Source: an uncultured Spirochaetaceae bacterium (lineage in GTDB: Bacteria > Spirochaetota > Spirochaetia > Sphaerochaetales > Sphaerochaetaceae). From it: a DNA stretch of 64,000 nt. The notes below the pieces were generated by a model. It worked only from the letters and a program-made list of their open reading frames with translations. It did not search any database and had not been told where the DNA came from. The DNA is taken from the NCBI GenBank assembly GCA_944388955.1, contig CALXKJ010000005.1:62001-126000 (forward strand), in the 5' to 3' direction. Below are positions 49,600 through 57,993 of this stretch, piece after piece; the first letter of the stretch is position 1, and the number at the start of each line of letters is the position of its first letter. The translations under genes were made by a program, and so were the position numbers.

Positions 49600-51366
49600 A
49601 TGGCAGGAGCCTATGAAGTAACAGCGACAAGAAAAAGACCTCAGGATTTTGATAAGCTTGTTGGTCAGGATTTCGTCGTATCAACACTTGAGAATGCGAT
49701 AAAAGAAGGTCGTATAGCCCATGCTTACTTGTTTTCTGGTCCAAGAGGTGTCGGAAAGACAAGCTCTGCACGTCTTCTCGCGAAAGCCCTCAATTGCGAG
49801 AAAGGCCCTACTCCACACCCATGCGGAGAGTGTGATTCATGTAAGGCTATCGCGATTGGGCAGGATGTTGATGTCATAGAAATCGATGGTGCATCCAACA
49901 CGAGCGTCAATGATATCCGCGCGATAAAAGAAGAGGTGATGTATCCACCACAGTCTTCCCGCTACAAGATCTACATTATCGACGAAGTGCATATGCTCTC
50001 AACATCCGCATTCAATGCCCTCCTGAAGACTATCGAGGAGCCGCCTGAGTATATCATCTTCATATTCGCGACAACTGAGCTTCAGAAGGTACCTGCAACA
50101 ATACGATCGCGATGCCAGCAGTTCAGATTCCACCTCATAAGTCAGGAGGAAATAATGAAATGCCTCCGCAGCGCCGCTGAAGACCTTGGCATAGAAGCCG
50201 ATGAGGATGCTCTTTTCTGGATAGCAAGAGAATCCACAGGCTCAATGCGCGATGCATATACGCTATTCGATCAGGTTGCAGCTTTCTCTGGAAAGCATAT
50301 AACACTCAGCGGCATACGCGAGAAACTATCAATTGCAGGTTTCGGAGCTATCTCAAATATTGTAGAGAAGACACTGCAGGGAAAGAGTGAGGAAACGCTT
50401 TCCGCAATAGCAAAACTCTTTGAGGATGGTGTTTCAGCTGACCAGATTGTCAAAGACAGCGCGGAGTTCTTCAGAACACTTCTGCTGTATTCTGCCGGAA
50501 TAAGAAGGCCTGAAATCCTTGGTGCCGCTCTTTCGGATATACCGGAAAACATCACTTCATTACTGACAAGAGAGCAGATAGAGGCAGCTTTAAAGGCGTT
50601 CCTGGATCTTTATCGAGATCTCAGATACTCCCTGTCTCCTCGCTATGAGATAGAGCTTCTCTTCACAAGGCTCTCTGCTCTTCCAGGCCTTGTATCAAAG
50701 GAAGAGATTGTAAGAAGAATGGAAGAGCTGAAGAAAGGTGTTGTTTCCGGCTCCGTTGTAGTGAAGACAGCGCCACTCCCATCCATTCCCATGGAAAAAA
50801 AAACTCCAATAGCTAAGGCTGATGAAAAACAGAGAGAGATAGCTGATCAGCAGCCTATAAACGTCAGCATAGCGCCTTCTGCACCACCTGCTGAAGCTGA
50901 GGAGGAAAATGAAGAAGAGGAAGCCAACGGTGATCTTACTATCACACCAGATGTATTTCCTTCAATAGCGGAAGCCCTCAGGAAGATGGGGAAGATATCG
51001 AGCGCGAGATATATAACATCTATCGACAGAATTGAGAAAGATGATAACGGCTTCTTCATTTTCATTATTTCCAAGCCATTAGCATTCAACACGCTCAAGA
51101 ATGATGAGAAAAGCATAGAGAAAGCCACTGCTTCCGCACTTGAGGAAGAGGTGCATATAAAGCTCAGATTCGAGGAGAAGGAAAAAGACGAGGAAGTCTT
51201 CTCGGAGCAGATGAAAGCTCTCAGGGCTTTCTTCGGTGGCAACCTGAGCCATACGAAAAAGAAAGAGACAAAGAAGGAAGAGGAGATAAATCATGTCACC
51301 GACAATGAACCCGTTCGAATTGATGAAAATGATGGGCTCGCTCCAGAGCCAGACGAAGAAGATTAA
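49600..51366 (+). CDS. dnaX: DNA polymerase III subunits gamma/tau
   Basis: 588 aa clamp-loader ATPase. Walker A GPRGVGKTS, zinc-binding Cys cluster CEKGPTPHPCGECDSC, Walker B IDEVHML and sensor ATTELQKVP are intact in residues 1-240; domain III ends near residue 365; an acidic/basic linker and tau-specific C-terminus follow. An A9 run at 50795-50803 (codons 399-402) lies at the domain III-IV boundary and both alternative frames stop within seven codons, so a short gamma form of about 401-405 aa is likely. SD sequence GGAGG. It heads a dnaX-ybaB-recR operon. Confidence 0.96.
   Translation: MAGAYEVTATRKRPQDFDKLVGQDFVVSTLENAIKEGRIAHAYLFSGPRGVGKTSSARLLAKALNCEKGPTPHPCGECDSCKAIAIGQDVDVIEIDGASNTSVNDIRAIKEEVMYPPQSSRYKIYIIDEVHMLSTSAFNALLKTIEEPPEYIIFIFATTELQKVPATIRSRCQQFRFHLISQEEIMKCLRSAAEDLGIEADEDALFWIARESTGSMRDAYTLFDQVAAFSGKHITLSGIREKLSIAGFGAISNIVEKTLQGKSEETLSAIAKLFEDGVSADQIVKDSAEFFRTLLLYSAGIRRPEILGAALSDIPENITSLLTREQIEAALKAFLDLYRDLRYSLSPRYEIELLFTRLSALPGLVSKEEIVRRMEELKKGVVSGSVVVKTAPLPSIPMEKKTPIAKADEKQREIADQQPINVSIAPSAPPAEAEEENEEEEANGDLTITPDVFPSIAEALRKMGKISSARYITSIDRIEKDDNGFFIFIISKPLAFNTLKNDEKSIEKATASALEEEVHIKLRFEEKEKDEEVFSEQMKALRAFFGGNLSHTKKKETKKEEEINHVTDNEPVRIDENDGLAPEPDEED
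50795..50803 (+). promoter_or_regulatory. A9 slippage / frameshift site in dnaX
   Basis: ATG GAA AAA AAA ACT contains nine consecutive A. A -1 shift gives AAC TCC AAT AGC TAA (405-aa product); the other frame gives CTC CAA TAG. T. thermophilus makes gamma by transcript slippage on an A9 tract of dnaX, and E. coli by ribosomal frameshifting. Confidence 0.7.
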
Positions 51367-51601
51367 GGAAGAGATGTCAGCTCTCAGAGTCACAGGCAAC
51401 TCAGGAGCAGGACTGGTCGAAGCTACAGTAAATGGAGAATTCCAGCTTGTAGGACTCAATATCTCAGATGAGGCATATTCTCTCGGAGACAAAGAGAATC
51501 TAAAAGTGCTTATTATCTCAGCAGTAAACGATGCAGTTAACAAGGCAAAGGCTGCTGTAGAAGGCAAGACTCAGGAAATCCTGATGAATATCTCACGCTG
51601 A
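51293..51601 (+). CDS. Nucleoid-associated protein YbaB/EbfC
   Basis: 102 aa. The typical MNPFELMKMMGSLQSQTKKIKEEM coiled N-terminus and the central beta segment (VEATVNGEFQLVGLNI) of YbaB/EbfC, a small dimeric DNA-binding protein nearly always encoded between dnaX and recR. The start at 51293 has AGGAG 7 nt upstream and lies 74 nt inside dnaX; the family-like Met at codon 5 is an alternative. The stop overlaps the recR start. Confidence 0.93.
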   Translation: MSPTMNPFELMKMMGSLQSQTKKIKEEMSALRVTGNSGAGLVEATVNGEFQLVGLNISDEAYSLGDKENLKVLIISAVNDAVNKAKAAVEGKTQEILMNISR

Positions 51602-52191
51602 TGGACGCTATAGAGAACCTCCAGAATCTTCTGAAACGGCTTCCGGGAATGGGAGAGAAATCTGCAGCCCGTCTTTGTTACCATCTGATAAAAACAGATG
51701 ATAGCTTCAACAAAGCTCTTGGTGCCGCGATATCCTCATTGAAGGAGAAGATACATCCCTGCCCGATATGCGGGTGCTATACAGAGGATGAAATATGTAA
51801 ATACTGCTCGGATTCCGATAGGGATAAAACAACGCTCTGCATCGTCGAAGAAGCTCAGGATGTGCTTTCAATTGCTTCATCAGGTGCATATAACGGACTT
51901 TTCCATGTTCTTGGCGGTGCAATAAACCCACTTGGCGGAGTCGGACCTGAGAATCTTTCATTCCCACTTCTCATGAAGAGAATCGAGGAAGGCAGCTTTA
52001 AGGAAATAATCATAGCGACAAACCCGACGGAGGAAGGGGACACCACTGCCCTCTATATACGCCATATGCTTAAAGACAGGAATGATATAACGCTATCCCG
52101 TCTCGCGGCAGGACTTCCTATCGGAGGGGATCTTGGCTATGCGGATAAACTGACGCTCGCGCGCTCAATGCGCGGTCGTATCAGGCTTTGA
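51601..52191 (+). CDS. recR: Recombination protein RecR
   Basis: 196 aa. Helix-hairpin-helix LLKRLPGMGEKSAARL, C4 zinc finger CPICGCYTEDEICKYC, and a Toprim domain beginning LCIVEEAQDVLSI with VIIATNPTEEGDTTALY. RecR clamps DNA and with RecO/RecF loads RecA at gaps. TGATG overlap couples it to ybaB. The last 27 nt overlap the convergent permease gene. Confidence 0.96.
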   Translation: MDAIENLQNLLKRLPGMGEKSAARLCYHLIKTDDSFNKALGAAISSLKEKIHPCPICGCYTEDEICKYCSDSDRDKTTLCIVEEAQDVLSIASSGAYNGLFHVLGGAINPLGGVGPENLSFPLLMKRIEEGSFKEIIIATNPTEEGDTTALYIRHMLKDRNDITLSRLAAGLPIGGDLGYADKLTLARSMRGRIRL

Positions 52192-52926
52192 GCCAAGGAG
52201 CTGCAGCGACGCGGCTAATAGAAGGATAATAAGAGCTGGAAACAGTATCATCCACCAGGCTTCTGTCATCACGGGCCTTGCATCAGAGAGGATAGAGCCA
52301 AGCGATGGCAGTGGCTGTGGAACTCCGCAGCCAAGAAAAGATAATGATGATTCAGCGATTATAGATGAAAGGAATACCGATATACCTTGTTCATAGAGAT
52401 ATCCTTTCATATTCGGAAGCACATGATGGAGGAATATCCAGCGAGTGCTGCCATTCATTGCACGCGCAGCTTCCACATATCCTTCTTTTGATATCCTTCG
52501 CGATTCGGCATATGAAGTACGGGAGATATCAGAGATATGCGACAGCGATAGTGATATCACAAGGACTGCGATGCCTGGACCGGCGATTGCTGAAACAAAG
52601 AGAGCAAGCACGATAGACGGAATGGATTTAAGGCTATCTGACACACTCAGGATTATGCCTTCATGAAATGAAGGATGAAGATAAAGAAAAGACAGCAGGA
52701 TACCGAAAGCAAGAGAGATAGCAGTTACGGAGGAAGCTATCAGTATCGAGATAAGAGTGCCTAAAGCACATCGTGAGAGAATATCGCGTCCAAGCATATC
52801 TGTTCCAAAAGGATGCTCGGATGATGGCGGCATAAGCCTTATCTGAAGATCAGTAAATCCTACTCCGCCGAAAGCCAGAGAGAAAACGAATATCGTAAAA
52901 AGAATTATAAGCGCAGCTTTCTTCAT
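52165..52926 (-). CDS. Peptide/nickel ABC transporter permease (DppC-like)
   Basis: 253 aa with about five membrane helices. HPFGTDMLGRDILSRCALG near residue 38 is the DppC signature, and the EAA loop is EGYVEAARAMNGSTRWIFLHHVLPN. It overlaps the DppB-like gene by 4 nt. No ATPase genes follow, so the pumps are encoded elsewhere or shared. Probably part of a five-gene importer whose binding protein is at 54267. Confidence 0.9.
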   Translation of the reverse strand: MKKAALIILFTIFVFSLAFGGVGFTDLQIRLMPPSSEHPFGTDMLGRDILSRCALGTLISILIASSVTAISLAFGILLSFLYLHPSFHEGIILSVSDSLKSIPSIVLALFVSAIAGPGIAVLVISLSLSHISDISRTSYAESRRISKEGYVEAARAMNGSTRWIFLHHVLPNMKGYLYEQGISVFLSSIIAESSLSFLGCGVPQPLPSLGSILSDARPVMTEAWWMILFPALIILLLAASLQLLGSKPDTTAH

Positions 52927-53837
52927 TTCCTGCCCTTTGGATCCGATACCCGTATTACAATTTCGGAAATAATTGATATTGCTCCCGTGATTATGACTAT
53001 CACAGCGACAGCGGCACCTGAGAGCATCGCATCACGTTCAAGAGCGGCTTTTACAAGAAGCGAGCCAAGACCTGGAAGCGCAAATACTGTTTCAATGATT
53101 GCACTGCCACCAAGAATAGATACAGCACTTTCCCCTATTACAGCTGCCAATAGCGGGATTGCGGGCCGTGTTCCTATAACAAATGCCGCCTCTTCCATGC
53201 TCATACCTGCAGAAAGCGCGTAGAAGCCTGCAGGCGACGAGAGAATTTCCCTCAGTTTTCTTCGTAGAACCCTGATGAACAACGACGAGTAGACAACTCC
53301 TAATGAAAGAGAAGGAAGGATAAAAGAAGAAAATCCCGACGCAAGCCCTGCTGCCGGGAAAAGCTGAAGCTTTACCGAGAAAAGCAGCACGGAAAGCATC
53401 GCGATAAGAAACAATGGGAAAGATGCGCTTATAACCGCAAAAGCGGCAACTGCTTTGCTTCTCAGTGAGGTCTGCCTCAATGATATATATGAAAGCGGTA
53501 ATGCTATAAGAAGCGCGATGATAATCGAAAAAAACATCAGAAAAAGAGAAACTGGAAGACGTTGCACTATCGCATCTTTTATCGGATAACCAGAAATACT
53601 TTCATCAAAATCTCCAGAGAAGAAAGATGCTAGGAATGCAAAATATCTCTTAATCGTGCTGTCTTCAAGGCCTGCATTTTCCCTATAGCTTTCGATATTC
53701 TCTGATGAAGAGCTTTCTGAAAGAATATACGCCGAGCTATCACCTTCAGAAAAAGAAGAGAACAGAAAGACCACAGAAGAGACAAGAACAAGGGAAATTA
53801 ATAATGAAAGTATCCTGATTACTATATACCTCTTCAT
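52923..53837 (-). CDS. Peptide/nickel ABC transporter permease (DppB-like)
   Basis: 304 aa, six membrane helices. N-terminal YIVIRILSLLISLVLVSSVVFLF anchor, long periplasmic loop, and an EAA-loop region around MSMEEAAFVIGTRPAIPL, shorter than usual but recognisable. Pairs with the DppC-like permease. Its start is separated from the binding-protein gene by 430 nt of remnant sequence, so the operon may have been interrupted by an insertion. Confidence 0.87.
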   Translation of the reverse strand: MKRYIVIRILSLLISLVLVSSVVFLFSSFSEGDSSAYILSESSSSENIESYRENAGLEDSTIKRYFAFLASFFSGDFDESISGYPIKDAIVQRLPVSLFLMFFSIIIALLIALPLSYISLRQTSLRSKAVAAFAVISASFPLFLIAMLSVLLFSVKLQLFPAAGLASGFSSFILPSLSLGVVYSSLFIRVLRRKLREILSSPAGFYALSAGMSMEEAAFVIGTRPAIPLLAAVIGESAVSILGGSAIIETVFALPGLGSLLVKAALERDAMLSGAAVAVIVIITGAISIISEIVIRVSDPKGRK

Positions 53838-54019
53838 CGAGAGAGATTATAGCAAGCAAGCTTCATAACGCAAAGGATTCTACAAAGCTGGCATGCTATG
53901 CTTGCAGTCCAGCTCTGGATATCATTTGCTCAAAGTATGAGTGCAGATCACAAATCTGTTTGCCAAAATACCGCAAATCTGTTTGACAAGAAGGCTATAA
54001 TCTCATCGCAATATAATAT

Positions 54020-54103
54020 ATGGAAACAACTTACTATCCGAGAATCATAAACGGAGCAATTGCTCATAGCCTCAAAGCTTTTGGAGGGATTCAGCTGCGC
54101 TGA
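54020..54103 (+). pseudogene. N-terminal remnant of an AAA_14/DUF4143-type ATPase gene
   Basis: 27 codons, METTYYPRIINGAIAHSLKAFGGIQLR then TGA, match the start of DUF4143 ATPases (YxPRIID..i...L..FG.i.i.GPK.CGKT) up to just before the Walker A. The rest of the gene is gone. Upstream, CAAATCTGTTTG is repeated (53952-53963 and 53975-53986). The remainder of the gap 53838-54266 holds no intact gene; a minus-strand open stretch (54110-54230) reads like protein but I cannot name it. Confidence 0.5.
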
Positions 54104-54266
54104 TAATCATCACGAGATAGAAAATATCCTGCACAAAAGAGAATGGAATCCATGTCGTGCCAATAAGCTACCTTGCCCCCTGAAAGTACATCTTTCATCA
54201 GCAGCCTATGCCCAATGATACCAACGTGAAAAGAAATCCCGAACAGCAAAATACTTCAGCGCTCAA

Positions 54267-55739
54267 TCAATCCACCTCAGCAGACAGGAAGCTGAATCCA
54301 TTTGATGATATACCAATATTCCTGACATTATCTTTTGCGGCATGTGTTGTTGAATAGTGCCCAAGGACAATAGCTGGTATATATTCCCAATACTTCATCT
54401 GAGCTTTCTGCCATATATCCTCAGCTATTTCATCGCTTTCTGCCAAAACGAGATCATCAAGAATGTAATACGCATCTGTATCTGTCCAGCCAGGATAATC
54501 AGGGGAAAGAAAGGCTTTATCAAGAGGAAGCGGTACTGCCGTAAGCGCTGTTATCGCGATATCCCAGCTTTCAGGATTCTTCCTCCTCTCTAGAAATGCC
54601 GCCCAATCAAGAATTATAAGTTCAGCTTTCAGACCTTTTGCTTCCAACTGAGATGCAAGTGTTACAGCTATGCGATCAAGTCCCGTGAGATTGGATGAGA
54701 GAATTCTTACTGTTTCGCAGCTGAATGCAGAAAGAAGATTATCAGCCTCTTTATGGTTCTCCCTTCCATATGGATCCAAGGAGGAATCAGAATGCCAGGC
54801 TGTACCCCTTTCCATATACGATGAGTCGATACTATAGCCATATTCTCCATAGCACGACTTCATAAGGCTATCGCGGTTGATAGCAAATGAAACACCCTTC
54901 CTGAAGTCCAGTGCGGTGCTGATTCCTTCTTTTTTGTTGAAAAGAAGCGCTATAGAGCCATTCTCCGCACCACCGACAAGCTTTATTCCAGCCGTCTTTT
55001 CAAGGCGAGGTATATCATCCGAAGATACAGTATCTATGAAATCATATGTCCCGCTTTCAAGCCCAGAACGTCTTGTAACAGGATCAGAGACGAAGTAGTA
55101 GCTCAGCTTCTTTATTAAGGGTTTTGTACCATAGTATTCATCGTTTACGATAAGTACTATCTTCTCGCCTAATCGATAATCATCAATCCGGTATGGTCCA
55201 GTACCTATCGTAGTGTTTACAATACCATCTTCAGGAATATCTTCAGCTCTATATATGACAGCACTTTCAGAAGCGGTTGCTATCAAGAGAGGGAGAAGTG
55301 TCAGAGGTTTATCATTTCTGATTACAATCGAATTTCCGTCATCTTCAAAAAGATTTTCCCCCGTTATTCTTCCTGCTGCCGATGAGTATCTAAGCCAGCG
55401 GTTCATCGAAGCTGCCGCATCTTCTGTATCAAGCTCGGAGCCATCGTGGAAATATACGCTGTCCTTTATTGTGATTCTCAGAGTTTTGCTATCTTCGGAA
55501 AATTCATATGAAGAAGCAAGAAGGGGAATAACATTACTGCCATCGTAGGAGAAAAGCTTCTCAAAGACATTCCCAGCTAGTATCTCTCGCCCGGAGATTG
55601 ATGTATTCACCATCACATCAAGCGATGGAGGCTCTTGAGCGATAGCAATAGAAAAGCCATCATTCTCACTCCGGCATGAAGTGAGAACGATGACCACAAT
55701 CAATACTATGGATATGAATCTCAGTATCTTAGACCGCAA
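54267..55739 (-). CDS. Peptide/oligosaccharide ABC transporter binding lipoprotein (SBP_bac_5)
   Basis: 490 aa. Lipobox VLTSC near residue 22, then the DppA/OppA fold (AQEPPSLDVMVNTSISGREI, LRITIKDSVYFHDGSELDTEDAAASMNRW, GTGPYRIDDY, FRKGVSFAINRD). Start is a TTG at 55739 that overlaps the GH4 gene stop by 19 nt, suggesting coupling to the glycosidase. Members of this family also bind oligosaccharides, so in this setting oligouronide uptake is as plausible as peptides. The permeases follow after a remnant-filled gap. Confidence 0.85.
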   Translation of the reverse strand: MRSKILRFISIVLIVVIVLTSCRSENDGFSIAIAQEPPSLDVMVNTSISGREILAGNVFEKLFSYDGSNVIPLLASSYEFSEDSKTLRITIKDSVYFHDGSELDTEDAAASMNRWLRYSSAAGRITGENLFEDDGNSIVIRNDKPLTLLPLLIATASESAVIYRAEDIPEDGIVNTTIGTGPYRIDDYRLGEKIVLIVNDEYYGTKPLIKKLSYYFVSDPVTRRSGLESGTYDFIDTVSSDDIPRLEKTAGIKLVGGAENGSIALLFNKKEGISTALDFRKGVSFAINRDSLMKSCYGEYGYSIDSSYMERGTAWHSDSSLDPYGRENHKEADNLLSAFSCETVRILSSNLTGLDRIAVTLASQLEAKGLKAELIILDWAAFLERRKNPESWDIAITALTAVPLPLDKAFLSPDYPGWTDTDAYYILDDLVLAESDEIAEDIWQKAQMKYWEYIPAIVLGHYSTTHAAKDNVRNIGISSNGFSFLSAEVD

Positions 55740-57061
55740 ACTGCTATCATCCTGTTAAAGAGTTCGTGTGCCTTATCAACATTGATATTCACAAGAGGAT
55801 CAGAGATGAAAGCCTGGAAGAGAAGATCCATATCATTGTTCCAGATTGCCTCGAGCGCGATATCCTGCTCTGCCTCAACTCTTCTGACCATAGACTGGAC
55901 ACTGAGCGTCGGGTCTGTGGACACGATAGGAACGATGGAATCTGCAGAGATATAACCATTGCTTTCTACGATATGGCCTTCTTTGAGATATCTTACCTGA
56001 CCGCGGTTAGGAACATTGATGTTTGTCTTGAGCGTGCGCTCTCCGAAGAGGGAGAGAAGGATATCAACACCTTCCTCATCTGATGGTGCCGCGACAAGCT
56101 CCTCATCTGTATATACCTTGCTCTTCTTTCTTTTATCCTCAACAACGCGGTATGAGAATGGAGTGCGGACAAAACCATATCTCCAGGCTTCCTCGTCGGA
56201 ATTGAGGAAGAATGGGACAAACTCTGCAAGGTGTCTATCTCCAGCTGCGCCGAGGGTGCCGAAATCACGGAGGAATGAGAGCGCGACAAGGTGATCGCTT
56301 TCAAACCATTTTCCATCTTCAACGCGCTTCTTTGCCTTCTCTGTGAGATCTGGGAATGTTGCAGGATCCTTGACCATCTCCTTGAGATAAGGAATGTAAT
56401 CAACTCCCTTATAGAGAGCCTTTGTCACGAATGTGAAGTGATTGAGACCTGAGACATCAACCATGATATCTCTTCTGTCCGGAGTCTCAATACCTTCTTT
56501 CTTTGCGATAAGAGAAGCGATGAAGTTCTCTGTACCAAAGACCTCATGACAACAGCCAAGAGCTTTGATTCCAGGATATGCCTTATAGAGAGCCGCCGTG
56601 CAGAGAGTCATCGGGTTCGTGTAGTTGATAACCCATGCATTTGGAGCATTCTTCTCGATTGCGCGAGCAAAATCGAAGAAGAGAGGAAGTGCTCTCCATG
56701 CTCTCATGAGTCCACCAGGTCCTGTCGTATCGCCAACAGACTGGTAGATTCCATATTCCTCAGGAAGCTCAAGATCATACTTCCTGATATCAATCACGCC
56801 AGGCTCGATAGCGATAATGATGAAATCAACACCTTTGAGGCCTTCATCCAACGTTGAGGCAACAGACACAGAAAGATGGCTCTTACCGTTTATGCGGAAG
56901 ATTCTTTCCGCCACTTCCTTGTTGTTCTCTGCGGCTTTTTTATCGATGTCGTAAAGCGCGACATGTGCTCCGATTTTATTCTGAAGGGAAAGATCCATCA
57001 GGAATCTGATAGCCCACTGTCTGGATCCTCCACCGATAATGCATATTCTTGTGTTTTCCAT
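55721..57061 (-). CDS. GH4-family glycosidase, probably alpha-galacturonidase (LplD-like)
   Basis: 446 aa. GH4 enzymes use NAD and Mn and work by oxidation-elimination. The dinucleotide loop ICIIGGGSRQW lies at residues 6-16, metal ligands are CCHEVFG (about 170-176) and GLNHFTF, and the family signature INYTNPM is near residue 145. The motif CHEV, rather than the CHS/CHG of maltose-type members, is as in LplD-like alpha-galacturonidases; this fits the uronate genes but is a by-eye call. Start at ATG 57061 with GAAGGAAG SD. A terminator separates it from the SDR gene. Confidence 0.83.
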   Translation of the reverse strand: MENTRICIIGGGSRQWAIRFLMDLSLQNKIGAHVALYDIDKKAAENNKEVAERIFRINGKSHLSVSVASTLDEGLKGVDFIIIAIEPGVIDIRKYDLELPEEYGIYQSVGDTTGPGGLMRAWRALPLFFDFARAIEKNAPNAWVINYTNPMTLCTAALYKAYPGIKALGCCHEVFGTENFIASLIAKKEGIETPDRRDIMVDVSGLNHFTFVTKALYKGVDYIPYLKEMVKDPATFPDLTEKAKKRVEDGKWFESDHLVALSFLRDFGTLGAAGDRHLAEFVPFFLNSDEEAWRYGFVRTPFSYRVVEDKRKKSKVYTDEELVAAPSDEEGVDILLSLFGERTLKTNINVPNRGQVRYLKEGHIVESNGYISADSIVPIVSTDPTLSVQSMVRRVEAEQDIALEAIWNNDMDLLFQAFISDPLVNINVDKAHELFNRMIAVCGLRY

Positions 57062-57076
57062 TTTTTCTTCCTTCAA

Positions 57077-57104
57077 AAAGAGCCAGGAAAATTCCTGGCT
57101 CTTT
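57077..57104 (-). terminator. Terminator between the SDR and GH4 genes
   Basis: A 13-bp perfect inverted repeat, AAAGAGCCAGGAA (57077-57089) and TTCCTGGCTCTTT (57092-57104), with TTTTTG following on the minus strand. GH4 then needs readthrough or its own promoter. Confidence 0.85.
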
Positions 57105-57118
57105 CAGTCATCTGATTC

Positions 57119-57904
57119 TTACTGTGGCTGCTTGCCGATGTAAGCAAGAATACCGCCATCAACATAAAGGATATGTCCATTGACGAAGTTCGATGCATCG
57201 GATGCAAGGAATACTGCCGGTCCCTGAAGGTCGGATGTCTTTCCCCATCTGTTCGCTGGAGTCTTCGCGAGGATAAACTCATTGAATGGATGGCCAGGTG
57301 TTCTGAGAGGCGCTGTCTGAGGAGTCTCGATGTATCCAGGTCCGATACCATTGCACTGGATGTTATATGCGCCATACTCGGAAGCGATGTTCCTTGTAAG
57401 CATCTTAAGACCACCCTTAGCAGCTGCATATGCACTGACTGTCTCTCTTCCGAGCTCAGACATCATAGAGCAGATGTTGATGATCTTTCCGTGTCCCTGC
57501 TTAATCATTCCAGGAATAACAGCCTTTGAAACGATGAAAGGTGCGTTGAGGTCAACATCGATAACCTTGCGGAAATCTGCAGCAGCCATATCAAGCATCG
57601 GGATTCTCTTGATGATACCAGCGTTATTTACGAGAATATCGATCTTGCCGAGATCCTTGATAATCTGCTCTGTTGTTGCCTGAACCTGAGCCTCATCTGT
57701 TACGTCACAGACGTAGCCATGAGCCTCGATGCCTTCTTCCTTATAAGCTTTGATTCCCTTGTCAACGAGTTCCTGGTTGATGTCATTGAAAGCAATAGCT
57801 GCACCTGCTGTATGAAGAGCAGTTGCAATAGCAAATCCAATTCCATAGGATGCGCCCGTTACCCATGCGACTTTCCCTTCAAGGGAGAAATCCTTCATTT
57901 CCAT
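57119..57904 (-). CDS. SDR oxidoreductase (gluconate 5-dehydrogenase / KduD-like)
   Basis: 261 aa short-chain dehydrogenase. Cofactor motif TGASYGIG near residues 16-23, NNAGI, catalytic Ser in ICSMMS and YAAAK (Tyr, Lys), and the C-terminal YVDGGILAYIGKQP typical of gluconate 5-dehydrogenases; the nearest alternative is KduD (2-dehydro-3-deoxygluconate dehydrogenase of pectin breakdown). SD sequence AAGGAGG. A GTTCCGTTTT half-operator upstream ties it to the uronate regulon. Which of the two reactions it performs cannot be decided from sequence. Confidence 0.86.
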   Translation of the reverse strand: MEMKDFSLEGKVAWVTGASYGIGFAIATALHTAGAAIAFNDINQELVDKGIKAYKEEGIEAHGYVCDVTDEAQVQATTEQIIKDLGKIDILVNNAGIIKRIPMLDMAAADFRKVIDVDLNAPFIVSKAVIPGMIKQGHGKIINICSMMSELGRETVSAYAAAKGGLKMLTRNIASEYGAYNIQCNGIGPGYIETPQTAPLRTPGHPFNEFILAKTPANRWGKTSDLQGPAVFLASDASNFVNGHILYVDGGILAYIGKQPQ

Positions 57905-57975
57905 AATATCGCCTCCTTGTCTAAAGCCAACATTAATAGTCTACTCTGCACATCAAAGCCTTGCAAGCAAAAATG

Positions 57976-57992
57976 AAACGGAGTTCCGTTTT
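57976..57992. promoter_or_regulatory. Candidate uronate-regulon operator upstream of the SDR gene
   Basis: AAACGGA-GT-TCCGTTT is a perfect 7-bp inverted repeat. Its right arm GTTCCGTTTT is identical over 10 nt to the uxaB operator (15319-15328), but the left arm is 1 nt closer and lacks GGAAC. Confidence 0.5.
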
Positions 57993-57993
57993 A

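Noticed and set aside
53983-54001. TTGACA and TATAAT as a promoter for the ATPase remnant
   Set aside because: Only 7 nt separate the two hexamers, too close for sigma70 recognition.
54110-54230. Minus-strand open stretch reading like protein (GIIGHRLLMKDVLSGG...)
   Set aside because: No start with SD sequence, no family recognised and interrupted at both ends; reported only as part of the remnant-filled gap.
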